A DNA stretch of 6,760 nt from an uncultured Ruminococcus sp. (GTDB lineage Bacteria; Bacillota; Clostridia; Oscillospirales; Ruminococcaceae). Position 1 is the first letter of the stretch; every line of letters starts with the position of its first letter. Of the stretch, positions 1 through 5,316 are shown in pieces. The stretch is from NCBI GenBank assembly GCA_945835085.1, contig CAMAIG010000084.1:1-6760 (forward strand). The letters run 5' to 3'. The position numbers and the translations under genes are program-made. The notes below the pieces were generated by a model. The model saw only the letters and a program-made list of their open reading frames with translations. It did not search any database and was not told the origin of the DNA.

Positions 1-1
1 A

Positions 2-880
2 TTACTTTCTCTTGGAAGCAACTGCTGCTGCGCCTGCTGCTACCATTACTACTGCTATTGCAGCTGCGGGAACGTTGCCTGTGGTTGCGGGAGCTGTGTT
101 TGTATCAGCTGCAGGTGCCTCGGGCTCTGCTGCAGGAGCTTCAGTTGCTGCTTCCTCTGCAGGAGCTTCATCTGCTGCATCCTCTGCAGGTGCTTCATCT
201 GCTGCATCCTCTGCAGGTGCTTCATCTGCTACATCCTCTGCAGGAGCTGCATCCTCTGCGGGTGCTTCGTCTGCTGCGGGTGCTTCTGCTGCTGCATCCT
301 CTGCGGGTGCTTCGTCTGCTGCGGGTGCTTCTGCACCAACGGGAGCAAGACCTGTTACTTCCTCATAGGAAGCGCCGAAGCAGTAGGACTTACCGGTCTT
401 ATCGTCAACTCTGGGGATCTCTCTCTGAGGAGCGCCTGCTTCAAGGTCAGCAGACTTAACAATTACGTTCTGAACCTGGAAACCAAGTCCGGAATCGCCC
501 ATTCCGCTGAGAGCGTCTGCGCTAAGTACGAACTCAACGCTTGTTGATCCCTCGGGAATGCACATCCAGCCGTCAACCTTAGCTACTACTGTATCACTTG
601 TGCACATAGGAGTGAGGTCTGCCCAGCCGTTATCGTAATCCATTGGGTGGATAAGGAACTGGTCTGCGGTGTTTGCAAGATTTCTTGTTTCGATTGTAAG
701 TGTGATCTTGATATCGCCGCCGATAGCTTCAAGCTCAGTCTTAGGAATGCACTTACCTGCGCCCCAAGCACCTACATACTCTGCATCAAGCTCTACTGTG
801 GAAGCGAATGCGTTAACTGCGCACATGGAAACTGCCATTGCGCCTGCTGCAATTGCAGCTACGATCTTTTTGAAATTCAT
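2..880 (-). CDS. Secreted, probably surface-anchored protein with EAPA-repeat stalk (paralogue A)
   Basis: I do not recognise a named family. The 292-residue product starts with a signal peptide (KK at 4-5, hydrophobic 6-22, likely cleavage after AFA at 24-26). A beta-rich ectodomain of about 150 residues follows, with four cysteines and alternating hydrophobic stretches reminiscent of a carbohydrate-binding beta-sandwich (an impression only). Next come a low-complexity Ala/Pro/Glu/Asp stalk of DEAPAEDAA-type repeats and a tail made of APATTGN, a small-residue hydrophobic segment and terminal SKRK. The tail resembles a sortase signal, but P and TG are separated by two residues rather than one, so a plain membrane tail anchor is also possible. 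I chose the second ATG (880) because GGAG at 888-891 lies 7 nt from it but only 1 nt from the ATG at 886. It is a paralogue of the gene at 1047-1865. The stop codon is inside the window, so the gene is complete. Confidence 0.85.
   Translation of the reverse strand: MNFKKIVAAIAAGAMAVSMCAVNAFASTVELDAEYVGAWGAGKCIPKTELEAIGGDIKITLTIETRNLANTADQFLIHPMDYDNGWADLTPMCTSDTVVAKVDGWMCIPEGSTSVEFVLSADALSGMGDSGLGFQVQNVIVKSADLEAGAPQREIPRVDDKTGKSYCFGASYEEVTGLAPVGAEAPAADEAPAEDAAAEAPAADEAPAEDAAPAEDVADEAPAEDAADEAPAEDAADEAPAEEAATEAPAAEPEAPAADTNTAPATTGNVPAAAIAVVMVAAGAAAVASKRK
134..322 (-). repeat. 27/18-bp in-frame tandem repeat encoding the EAPA stalk
   Basis: Read on the plus strand, units begin at 134, 161, 188 and 215 (27 bp each), 242 and 260 (18 bp), 278 (27 bp) and 305 (18 bp). 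The units at 161, 188 and 215 differ by only one or two bases. All lengths are multiples of 9 bp, so copy-number change keeps the frame and only alters stalk length. The encoded unit is of the DEAPAEDAA type, a spacer typical of surface proteins crossing the cell wall. Confidence 0.9.
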
Positions 881-896
881 AGTCATTCTCCTTTTT

Positions 897-915
897 GGGG
901 ATAATTTTTATCCCC
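897..915 (-). other. Leader hairpin immediately upstream of the ribosome binding site
   Basis: This is a perfect 8-bp stem (GGGGATAA/TTATCCCC) with a 3-nt loop. On the mRNA it would lie about 9 nt from the predicted transcription start and end only a few bases before the AAAAAGGAG ribosome binding site (887-896). It lacks a T-tract, so it is not a terminator. A stabilising 5' stem-loop that leaves the ribosome binding site exposed is the simplest reading (inference). Confidence 0.6.
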
Positions 916-930
916 TGTTAATATAGGATA

Positions 931-959
931 ATTATATCATGTTGTTTATATTTTTACAA
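931..959 (-). promoter_or_regulatory. Sigma-A promoter of paralogue A
   Basis: On the minus strand the -35 is TTGTAA (954-959) and the -10 is a perfect TATAAT (931-936), separated by 17 bp. The predicted start is near 924, giving a leader of about 44 nt. The element AAATTGTG (971-978) sits 10 nt upstream of the ATTGTAA at 954-960, exactly as in front of the second surface-protein gene. Confidence 0.75.
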
Positions 960-968
960 TATACACTT

Positions 969-995
969 TGCACAATTTATAATCTAATTTGTGCA
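969..995. repeat. Inverted repeat upstream of paralogue A promoter
   Basis: TGCACAA (969-975) and TTGTGCA (989-995) form a perfect 7-bp inverted repeat with a 13-nt AT-rich spacer. It overlaps the conserved upstream element of the promoter. It could be a regulator operator or a weak transcript hairpin. No matching inverted repeat was seen upstream of the second surface gene. Confidence 0.5.
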
Positions 996-999
996 TATA

Positions 1000-1039
1000 A
1001 ATATTAAAGCTGCCCGTTTTCACGAGCAGCTCGAATATT
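1000..1039 (-). terminator. Intrinsic terminator downstream of paralogue B
   Basis: It begins 7 nt past the stop codon of the gene at 1047-1865. The core stem AGCTGCTCGT/ACGGGCAGCT (1008-1031, 10 bp including one G-T pair) closes a GAAA tetraloop. It is extended by an outer AATATT/AATATT pairing after a 2-nt mismatch. The following tract on the minus strand (TTTAATATTTATAT) is T-rich but interrupted. It separates the two surface-protein genes into independent transcripts. Confidence 0.75.
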
Positions 1040-1046
1040 ATTTCAA

Positions 1047-1865
1047 TTACTTTCTCTTGGAAACAAGAGCAGCAGCGCCTGCAACAGCCATTACAGCTGC
1101 AATTGCAGCAGCGGGTGTGTTACCTGTCTGTACAGGAGCGGTTGTGTCATCAGCTGCGGGAGCCTCAGGAGCGGGCTCTGCGGGAGCCTCATCAGCTGCA
1201 GGAGCCTCATCAGCTGCAGGTGCTTCATCAGCTGCGGGAGCCTCATCAGCTGCAGGAGCTTCAGCGGAACTGCCGTATGCCTTCTGAGCGATCTCATTTC
1301 CGTCAGCGTCGAAGAGCTTGAAGTTGGAAATTCTTACTGTGATACCAAGTCCTACGAGATCCTGACCGGACCAGTCCATAAATACGAACTCAGCCTCAGC
1401 TGCATCTGCGGGAACCTGAGAAGGAAGGAGCCACTTGAAGGAATCCTGTACTGTCTGTGTGTCTTCCCAGACGGGCTTTCCATCTTCATCGGTAGAGTTG
1501 GGAGCAAGTCCAAAACCGGCAGAGTTGCAGGTTGCACAGTATGTGCCGCCGCCCATCCAGCCGATCTCTGTGCCGGTAAGTGCGGAAAGGCCTGTGTATG
1601 TAACATCCCAGGAACCGGACTTGATCTTGGAAACATCCTCGGGATTCTCAAGGATATTGATAAGTGTGAGTCTTGCCTTGCAGGAACCGCCGGGTGTGCC
1701 CTGTGTGAATGTAACGCCGTCAGCATCTGTGGAAATGATGTTTACGGTTGCGGGATCGTCATCTGCATAGCTTGCAAGTGACCAGTCAGCTGCGTTTGCA
1801 GATACTGCAAATGCGGAAATTGTTGCAGCGGCAGTGATGCCGGCAATAAACTTTTTCATATTCAT
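1047..1865 (-). CDS. Secreted, probably surface-anchored protein with EAPAAD-repeat stalk (paralogue B)
   Basis: The 272-residue product is unrecognised by name. It has a signal peptide (KK at 4-5, hydrophobic core, likely cleavage after ANA at 23-25), an ectodomain up to about residue 200 with three cysteines including a CATC pair, four exact EAPAAD repeats plus degenerate copies, and a tail with APVQTGN, an Ala/Val-rich hydrophobic stretch and SKRK. The tail is almost the same as that of the gene at 2-880, while the ectodomains have diverged strongly. The ectodomain ends in a beta-strand-like segment (LGITVRISNFKLF) comparable to GLGFQVQNVIV in the paralogue, consistent with related beta-sandwich binding domains (inference). 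The start at 1865 is supported by GGAGGAG (1873-1879) 7 nt upstream. Cell-surface attachment or substrate binding is a guess from architecture. Confidence 0.87.
   Translation of the reverse strand: MNMKKFIAGITAAATISAFAVSANAADWSLASYADDDPATVNIISTDADGVTFTQGTPGGSCKARLTLINILENPEDVSKIKSGSWDVTYTGLSALTGTEIGWMGGGTYCATCNSAGFGLAPNSTDEDGKPVWEDTQTVQDSFKWLLPSQVPADAAEAEFVFMDWSGQDLVGLGITVRISNFKLFDADGNEIAQKAYGSSAEAPAADEAPAADEAPAADEAPAADEAPAEPAPEAPAADDTTAPVQTGNTPAAAIAAVMAVAGAAALVSKRK
1189..1260 (-). repeat. Four 18-bp in-frame tandem repeats (EAPAAD stalk)
   Basis: Read on the plus strand, four consecutive 18-bp units begin at 1189, 1207, 1225 and 1243 (form TCATCAGCTGCAGGAGCC), differing at one to three positions. 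They encode EAPAAD repeats of the stalk. The near-identity at DNA level suggests recent slippage or recombination. Confidence 0.9.
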
Positions 1866-1887
1866 GGTTAATCTCCTCCATTTTTTA

Positions 1888-1917
1888 TTGCGTTTATTAT
1901 GATTATTTCATACGCAA
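1888..1917 (-). other. Leader stem-loop of paralogue B
   Basis: On the minus strand TTGCGT and ACGCAA (1912-1917 and 1888-1893) can pair, with an inner ATGA/TCAT pairing and a bulge. This places an imperfect hairpin between the predicted transcription start (about 1923) and the ribosome binding site. It is less stable than the leader hairpin of the paralogue. Confidence 0.4.
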
Positions 1918-1929
1918 ATTTATACATTC

Positions 1930-1958
1930 ATTATATCATTATATTACGCAACTTACAA
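1930..1958 (-). promoter_or_regulatory. Sigma-A promoter of paralogue B
   Basis: On the minus strand the -35 is TTGTAA (1953-1958) and the -10 is TATAAT (1930-1935), separated by 17 bp. The predicted start is near 1923. AAATTGTG (1970-1977) lies 10 nt upstream of ATTGTAA, and further upstream is an A-rich tract (about 1978-2004 on this strand) that could act as an UP element. The layout matches the promoter at 931-959 position for position. Confidence 0.75.
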
Positions 1959-2095
1959 TTGAGTATTTTCACAATTTTTATTTTTATTTTTTGTTTCTTT
2001 TTTACAATCCCTCCAATTATTCTGCTAAATGAAAACCTTTTCTGTCTGCAATTATCACAAAAGGCATCCAGGAAGGGACGGCATGAAAATATTTG

Positions 2096-2124
2096 TTGCA
2101 TTATACTATTTTATATGTTATAAT
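2096..2124 (+). promoter_or_regulatory. Promoter of the CapA-family lipoprotein gene
   Basis: A perfect TATAAT (2119-2124) preceded by TG at 2116-2117 makes an extended -10. The -35 at 17-bp spacing is poor (TTGCAT, 2096-2101); TTGTTG at 2093-2098 is an alternative at 20 bp. The extended -10 probably compensates. The predicted start is near 2131, leaving a very short leader before the ribosome binding site. Confidence 0.6.
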
Positions 2125-2149
2125 AGCATCAGACAAAAGGAGGGTATGT

Positions 2150-3370
2150 ATGAAAACAAGATCTTTAGCTATCATTGCGTCGGCTCTCATGCTGTGTGCC
2201 TGCGGGCAGCAGGAAGAAGAAGTCCCTGCCATAAACGTTATTACCTCCGCAAGCTCCGAGTCCGTTACCTCTGCTGTCACTGTCACCGAAGCTGTGACCA
2301 CTACTGCCGAAACGGAGCCTCCTCCGCCTGCCGAGGCGACGGTTTCCTTTACCGCTTTAGGGGACAATCTCATTCACTCGTCCATTTATAAGCAGGCGGC
2401 AAGACGGGCGGAAGCCGATCCCGAAAAGGATTACGATTTTGCTTTTGCTTATGAGGGGGTCGCAGATCTCCTTGACAATGCCGATATTACCATTCTCAAT
2501 CAGGAAACTCTTATCTGCGGGGACGATTACGCTCCTTCGACCTATCCCTGCTTCAACAGTCCCGAGGAGCTGGGCTTTTATATGAACGAGCTTGGCATCG
2601 ACGTTTTTACCATTGCAAACAACCATACCCTTGACAAGGGCGAAACTGGGCTGGAGGACTGCCTTACATATTACGACGAGAACGGTTTTGTCCGTGTGGG
2701 CGCTTATCACAACGCCGAGGACAGGAGCAATATTCGGGTCATTGAGAAAAACGGTGTGAAAATTTCCTTCCTTTGCTACACGGAAAGCCTTAACGGGCTG
2801 AGTCTTTCAGGAAAAACCGACCTTGAAATAGGCAGGACTCAGGACATGGAGCTTATAAAGTCCGAGATCGCTGCTGCAAAGGAGATATCCGACATCTGCG
2901 TGGTTTCCCTTCACTGGGGTCTTGAAAACAGCGGCGAGGTCGAGGCTTATCAGCGGGACGCTGCTAAAGTGCTTGCCGAGGCGGGGGCTGACGCTATTAT
3001 CGGCAATCACCCTCATGTTCTCAGAGAGATAGAGATACTTGAAACCTCCGACGGAAGACGCACTCTTTGCGCTTATTCTCTCGGAAACTTCATTTCAGCT
3101 CAGTCGGTAGGCACTAATCTTATCGGCGGCATTCTGAATTTTGACATCACCGTTTCCCTTGACGGCAGCGGCAGAACGGTTATTGACAATATGGAATTTA
3201 TCCCCATCGTTACTCATTACGACAGCAATTACTCTAACATAAGGCTTTACAAGCTAAGCGACTACTCCCCCGAGCTTGCCGAGGCTCACGGTGTTCGTGT
3301 CAATTCCAAATTTTCCTATGATTATATCATCGAATATCTCACAAGCAAAAATCTTTATGAGAAAAATTAA
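2150..3370 (+). CDS. CapA-family lipoprotein (PGA_cap metallophosphatase-like domain)
   Basis: The 406-residue product begins with a lipoprotein signal (lipobox LCAC, lipidated Cys18), then a Ser/Thr/Glu linker with a PPPP run (about 26-62), then a domain typical of the CapA/PgsA family. Visible motifs are GDNLIH (71-76), LNQET (116-120), NNHTLDKG (157-164), SLHWG (253-257), GNHPHV (285-290) and SLGNF (310-314), in the usual order and spacing of this calcineurin-like fold. CapA proteins take part in poly-gamma-glutamate capsule synthesis in Bacillus, but no capB/capC-like genes are here, so the substrate is unknown; an envelope-associated hydrolase role is plausible. The start at 2150 is supported by AGGAGGG (2138-2144) and by the lipoprotein signal. 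An upstream in-frame ATG at 2093 lies in the promoter and is rejected. No terminator is seen behind the gene; the riboswitch terminator at 3561-3591 may stop read-through. Confidence 0.92.
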   Translation: MKTRSLAIIASALMLCACGQQEEEVPAINVITSASSESVTSAVTVTEAVTTTAETEPPPPAEATVSFTALGDNLIHSSIYKQAARRAEADPEKDYDFAFAYEGVADLLDNADITILNQETLICGDDYAPSTYPCFNSPEELGFYMNELGIDVFTIANNHTLDKGETGLEDCLTYYDENGFVRVGAYHNAEDRSNIRVIEKNGVKISFLCYTESLNGLSLSGKTDLEIGRTQDMELIKSEIAAAKEISDICVVSLHWGLENSGEVEAYQRDAAKVLAEAGADAIIGNHPHVLREIEILETSDGRRTLCAYSLGNFISAQSVGTNLIGGILNFDITVSLDGSGRTVIDNMEFIPIVTHYDSNYSNIRLYKLSDYSPELAEAHGVRVNSKFSYDYIIEYLTSKNLYEKN

Positions 3371-3378
3371 GAAATCTC

Positions 3379-3407
3379 TTGACAAAAGCTGCACGGTACT
3401 GTATAAT
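3379..3407 (+). promoter_or_regulatory. Consensus sigma-A promoter for the riboswitch-exporter transcript
   Basis: TTGACA (3379-3384) and TATAAT (3402-3407) with a 17-bp spacer match the consensus at all twelve positions. The -35 starts 8 nt after the stop codon of the upstream gene. The predicted start is near 3414. A strong constitutive promoter in front of a terminator-controlled leader fits regulation by attenuation. Confidence 0.9.
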
Positions 3408-3420
3408 TGCTATTAATACT

Positions 3421-3563
3421 TATTCGCACGATGTTTAAGTACAGACTGAACAGGCGGTATATCCTGCTTTTGCAGGTATTATATCAGCCGGGCCTTATTC
3501 AGGCAGCAGATAGTTTTTGATGAATTACATCTGTGGGACAGCATCCAACCGCCCTTGCGGAAA
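3421..3563 (+). promoter_or_regulatory. NiCo (czcD) riboswitch aptamer
   Basis: The leader carries the conserved core of the NiCo/czcD class: ACTGAACAGGC (3445-3455), CAGCCGGGC (3485-3493) and TCTGTGGGACAG (3530-3541). Helices fit the four-way junction: one arm CCTGC/GCAGG with a TTTT loop (3463-3475) extended by imperfect AT pairs, one arm GCCT/AGGC (3492-3504), and one arm CAGAT/ATCTG (3507-3511 with 3529-3533). The closing stem is split: CTG/CAG (3446-3448 with 3539-3541), GATG/CATC (3430-3433 with 3542-3545), and possibly TTCGCA with TGCGGA (3423-3428 with 3556-3561). Known family members bind Co2+ and Ni2+ cooperatively, respond to Fe2+, and activate CDF exporters. Its position before a CDF gene agrees. 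Confidence 0.9.
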
Positions 3564-3591
3564 TGCCCTATTCCCATAGGTGTATTTTTTT
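3561..3591 (+). terminator. Riboswitch-controlled intrinsic terminator
   Basis: CCTAT/ATAGG closes a TCCC loop (3567-3580). The stem continues past a bulged T3581 with C-G, G-T, T-A and three A-T pairs down to 3561/3587, about 11 pairs. A run of seven T (3585-3591) lies at and beyond the base. It lies between the aptamer and the exporter start, as expected for an attenuator. The long closing stem of the aptamer would share A3561-A3563 with its foot, a possible but small competition. Confidence 0.8.
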
Positions 3592-3641
3592 ATCCTTTTT
3601 ACGGCAGATGCATACTATATCATTATCAGGAGGCGTTTTTT

Positions 3642-4568
3642 ATGAAAATGAATACCACCCCCCCTAAGGAACAGTCCTACGAAAGCAAGCTCGCCATGCA
3701 GTGCTCTTATGTCAGCATTGCCGTGAATGCAATGCTTTCTCTCCTAAAGCTCTTTGCCGGAATTTTTGCAAAGTCGGGCGCTATGATATCCGACGCTGTG
3801 CATTCCGCTTCGGATATTTTCAGCACCATTGTTGTTATGATAGGCATGACCTTTTCGGGAAGAAAGCCCGACAAGGAACACCCCTACGGTCACGAAAGGC
3901 TTGAATGCGTTGCTGCGGTCATTCTTGCGGTGATACTTGCATTGACGGGGCTTGGCATTGGCATGAGCGGCATTGATAAGATCACCTCGGGCGACCCCTC
4001 CGCTCTTCAGATACCGGGCGCATTTGCCGGGGCTGCGGCTGTTATTTCCATTGTTGTGAAGGAAGCACTTTTCCGCTACACAAAGGTCATCGCCGACAAG
4101 ATAAATTCGGGCGCTCTCCTTGCAGACGCATGGCACCACCGCTCCGACGCTCTTTCCTCTGTGGGCGCTTTTATCGGCGTTATCGGCGCAAGAATGGGAT
4201 TTCCTATGCTCGACCCCATCGCAAGCGTTGTTATCTGCATTTTTATCGAAAAGGCTGCTATTGACATTTTCCGTGACGCTATGGACAAAATGGTCGATAA
4301 GGCCTGCCCCGAAAGCACTGTGGAGGAAATGAGAAAGGTCATCATCTCCACTCCCGAGGTCAAGGGCATTGACGAGATAAAAACAAGACTTTTCGGCTCG
4401 AAGATATATGTTGACGTTGAGATAGCCGCAGACGGCTCCAAGACCCTTATTGAAGCCCATGAGATAGCTGAGCGTGTTCATGACGCCATTGAGGAGGGTT
4501 TCCCCGAGGTCAAGCACTGCATGGTACACGTTAATCCTCTCATGGAGGATGACCATTCCGCTCCTTGA
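3642..4568 (+). CDS. Cation diffusion facilitator (CDF) family metal exporter
   Basis: The 308-residue inner-membrane protein exports divalent metal, normally in exchange for protons. Six transmembrane segments span about 20-215, followed by a cytoplasmic dimerisation domain (about 220-300). Aligned by eye to E. coli FieF/YiiP, the transport site is H54/D58 in TM2 (HSASD) and H165/D169 in TM5 (HHRSD). The loop site D77, H80, H84 is present at the same spacing as FieF D68, H71, H75. HxxxD in both TM2 and TM5 is usual for zinc/cobalt-type CDFs, whereas FieF has DxxxD in TM2. In the C-terminal domain the FieF D285 position appears as N298. The start at 3642 follows AGGAGG (3628-3633) by 8 nt; an in-frame ATG-like extension to 3555 would run through the terminator and is rejected. 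The NiCo riboswitch implies induction by Co, Ni or Fe, so the substrate is probably one of these. Confidence 0.93.
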   Translation: MKMNTTPPKEQSYESKLAMQCSYVSIAVNAMLSLLKLFAGIFAKSGAMISDAVHSASDIFSTIVVMIGMTFSGRKPDKEHPYGHERLECVAAVILAVILALTGLGIGMSGIDKITSGDPSALQIPGAFAGAAAVISIVVKEALFRYTKVIADKINSGALLADAWHHRSDALSSVGAFIGVIGARMGFPMLDPIASVVICIFIEKAAIDIFRDAMDKMVDKACPESTVEEMRKVIISTPEVKGIDEIKTRLFGSKIYVDVEIAADGSKTLIEAHEIAERVHDAIEEGFPEVKHCMVHVNPLMEDDHSAP

Positions 4569-4593
4569 CATTATTCCGGTCAGAGGTTATAAT
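4565..4593 (+). promoter_or_regulatory. Consensus sigma-A promoter of ung-queC
   Basis: TTGACA (4565-4570) and TATAAT (4588-4593) with a 17-bp spacer are a full consensus match. The -35 contains the TGA stop codon of the upstream exporter gene (4566-4568). The predicted start is near 4600, giving a 25-nt leader. ung and queC can therefore be expressed independently of the metal-gated transcript, with possible extra read-through when the exporter is on. Confidence 0.85.
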
Positions 4594-4624
4594 TATCTTG
4601 ATAAGCTTGATCGGAGGCGGATAT

Positions 4625-5293
4625 ATGGTCAATTTCGGGAACGACTGGGACACTGTTATGGAGGGGGAGTTTTCTCTGCCCTATTATCTGGAGCTGAGAG
4701 AATTTCTGAAAAAGGAGTATTTCTCCCGGGAGATATATCCCGATATGAATAATATTTTTAACGCCATGAAGCACACCCCTTACGGCAAGGTCAAGGCGGT
4801 CATTATCGGGCAGGACCCTTATCATGAGCCGGGGCAGGCTCACGGGCTTTGCTTTTCCGTTCAGAAGGGCTGCCCTATCCCACCTTCTCTTCAGAATATA
4901 TACAAGGAGCTTATGACGGATCTCGGCATTCCTCCCGCTTCCCACGGGGAACTATACAAATGGGCTGACAATGGTGTGCTTCTGCTGAACACCGTTCTCA
5001 CCGTAAGACGGGGGCAGGCAAATTCCCACAAGGGCAAGGGCTGGGAGATATTCACCGACCATGTTATCGGGAAGCTCAATGAACGTGAGGAGCCTATGGT
5101 TTTCCTGCTGTGGGGTGCCAATGCAAGGGCTAAAAAGCAACTTATTACCAATCCCTCACACCTGGTTTTAACTGCGGCGCACCCATCTCCCTTGTCTGCA
5201 TATAACGGTTTTTTCGGCTGCCGCCATTTCTCAAAATGCAATGAGTTTCTCGCTTCAAGGGGCATTGAGCCTGTGGACTGGCGGGTCGAATAA
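4625..5293 (+). CDS. ung: Uracil-DNA glycosylase, family 1
   Basis: The 222-residue enzyme removes uracil from DNA, starting base-excision repair of deaminated cytosine or misincorporated dUMP. Family-1 signatures are complete: GQDPYH (62-67) with the water-activating Asp at D64, PPSLQNIYKEL, the uracil-pocket region WADNGVLLLNTVLTV, and the DNA-intercalation loop HPSPLSA starting at catalytic-site H186. Length and residue positions are almost the same as in E. coli Ung. The start at 4625 is supported by GGAGG (4613-4617) 7 nt upstream. The longer reading frame from 4565 would overlap the promoter and adds a hydrophobic stretch unknown in the family. queC follows 23 nt downstream, probably in the same transcript. 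Confidence 0.96.
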   Translation: MVNFGNDWDTVMEGEFSLPYYLELREFLKKEYFSREIYPDMNNIFNAMKHTPYGKVKAVIIGQDPYHEPGQAHGLCFSVQKGCPIPPSLQNIYKELMTDLGIPPASHGELYKWADNGVLLLNTVLTVRRGQANSHKGKGWEIFTDHVIGKLNEREEPMVFLLWGANARAKKQLITNPSHLVLTAAHPSPLSAYNGFFGCRHFSKCNEFLASRGIEPVDWRVE

Positions 5294-5316
5294 TACTATA
5301 TTATAGGAGTTAATTT

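Noticed and set aside
134..322. CRISPR-like array
   Set aside because: The repeats are directly adjacent with no unique spacers and encode an in-frame protein stalk.
12..459. Ala/Ser- or Leu/His-rich open frames on the plus strand (also 991-1321)
   Set aside because: They are antisense readings of the repetitive stalk-coding DNA and lack start signals.
2036..2063. CCTTTT/AAAAGG inverted repeat upstream of the lipoprotein gene
   Set aside because: It has a 6-bp stem with a loop of about 16 nt in AT-rich DNA, with no clear relation to the promoter; chance is likely.
1899..2123. Small hydrophobic open frame in the intergenic region
   Set aside because: It is rich in Ile, Phe and Leu because the DNA is AT-rich, has no ribosome binding site and overlaps the promoters of both neighbours.
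3744..4571. 275-residue open frame antisense to the metal exporter
   Set aside because: Composition is unlike any family I know and the plus strand encodes a clear CDF protein with all motifs. It is a mirror frame of a GC-biased gene.
5294..5316. preQ1 riboswitch before queC
   Set aside because: Only 23 nt separate ung from queC, too short for the aptamer, and no such fold is visible.
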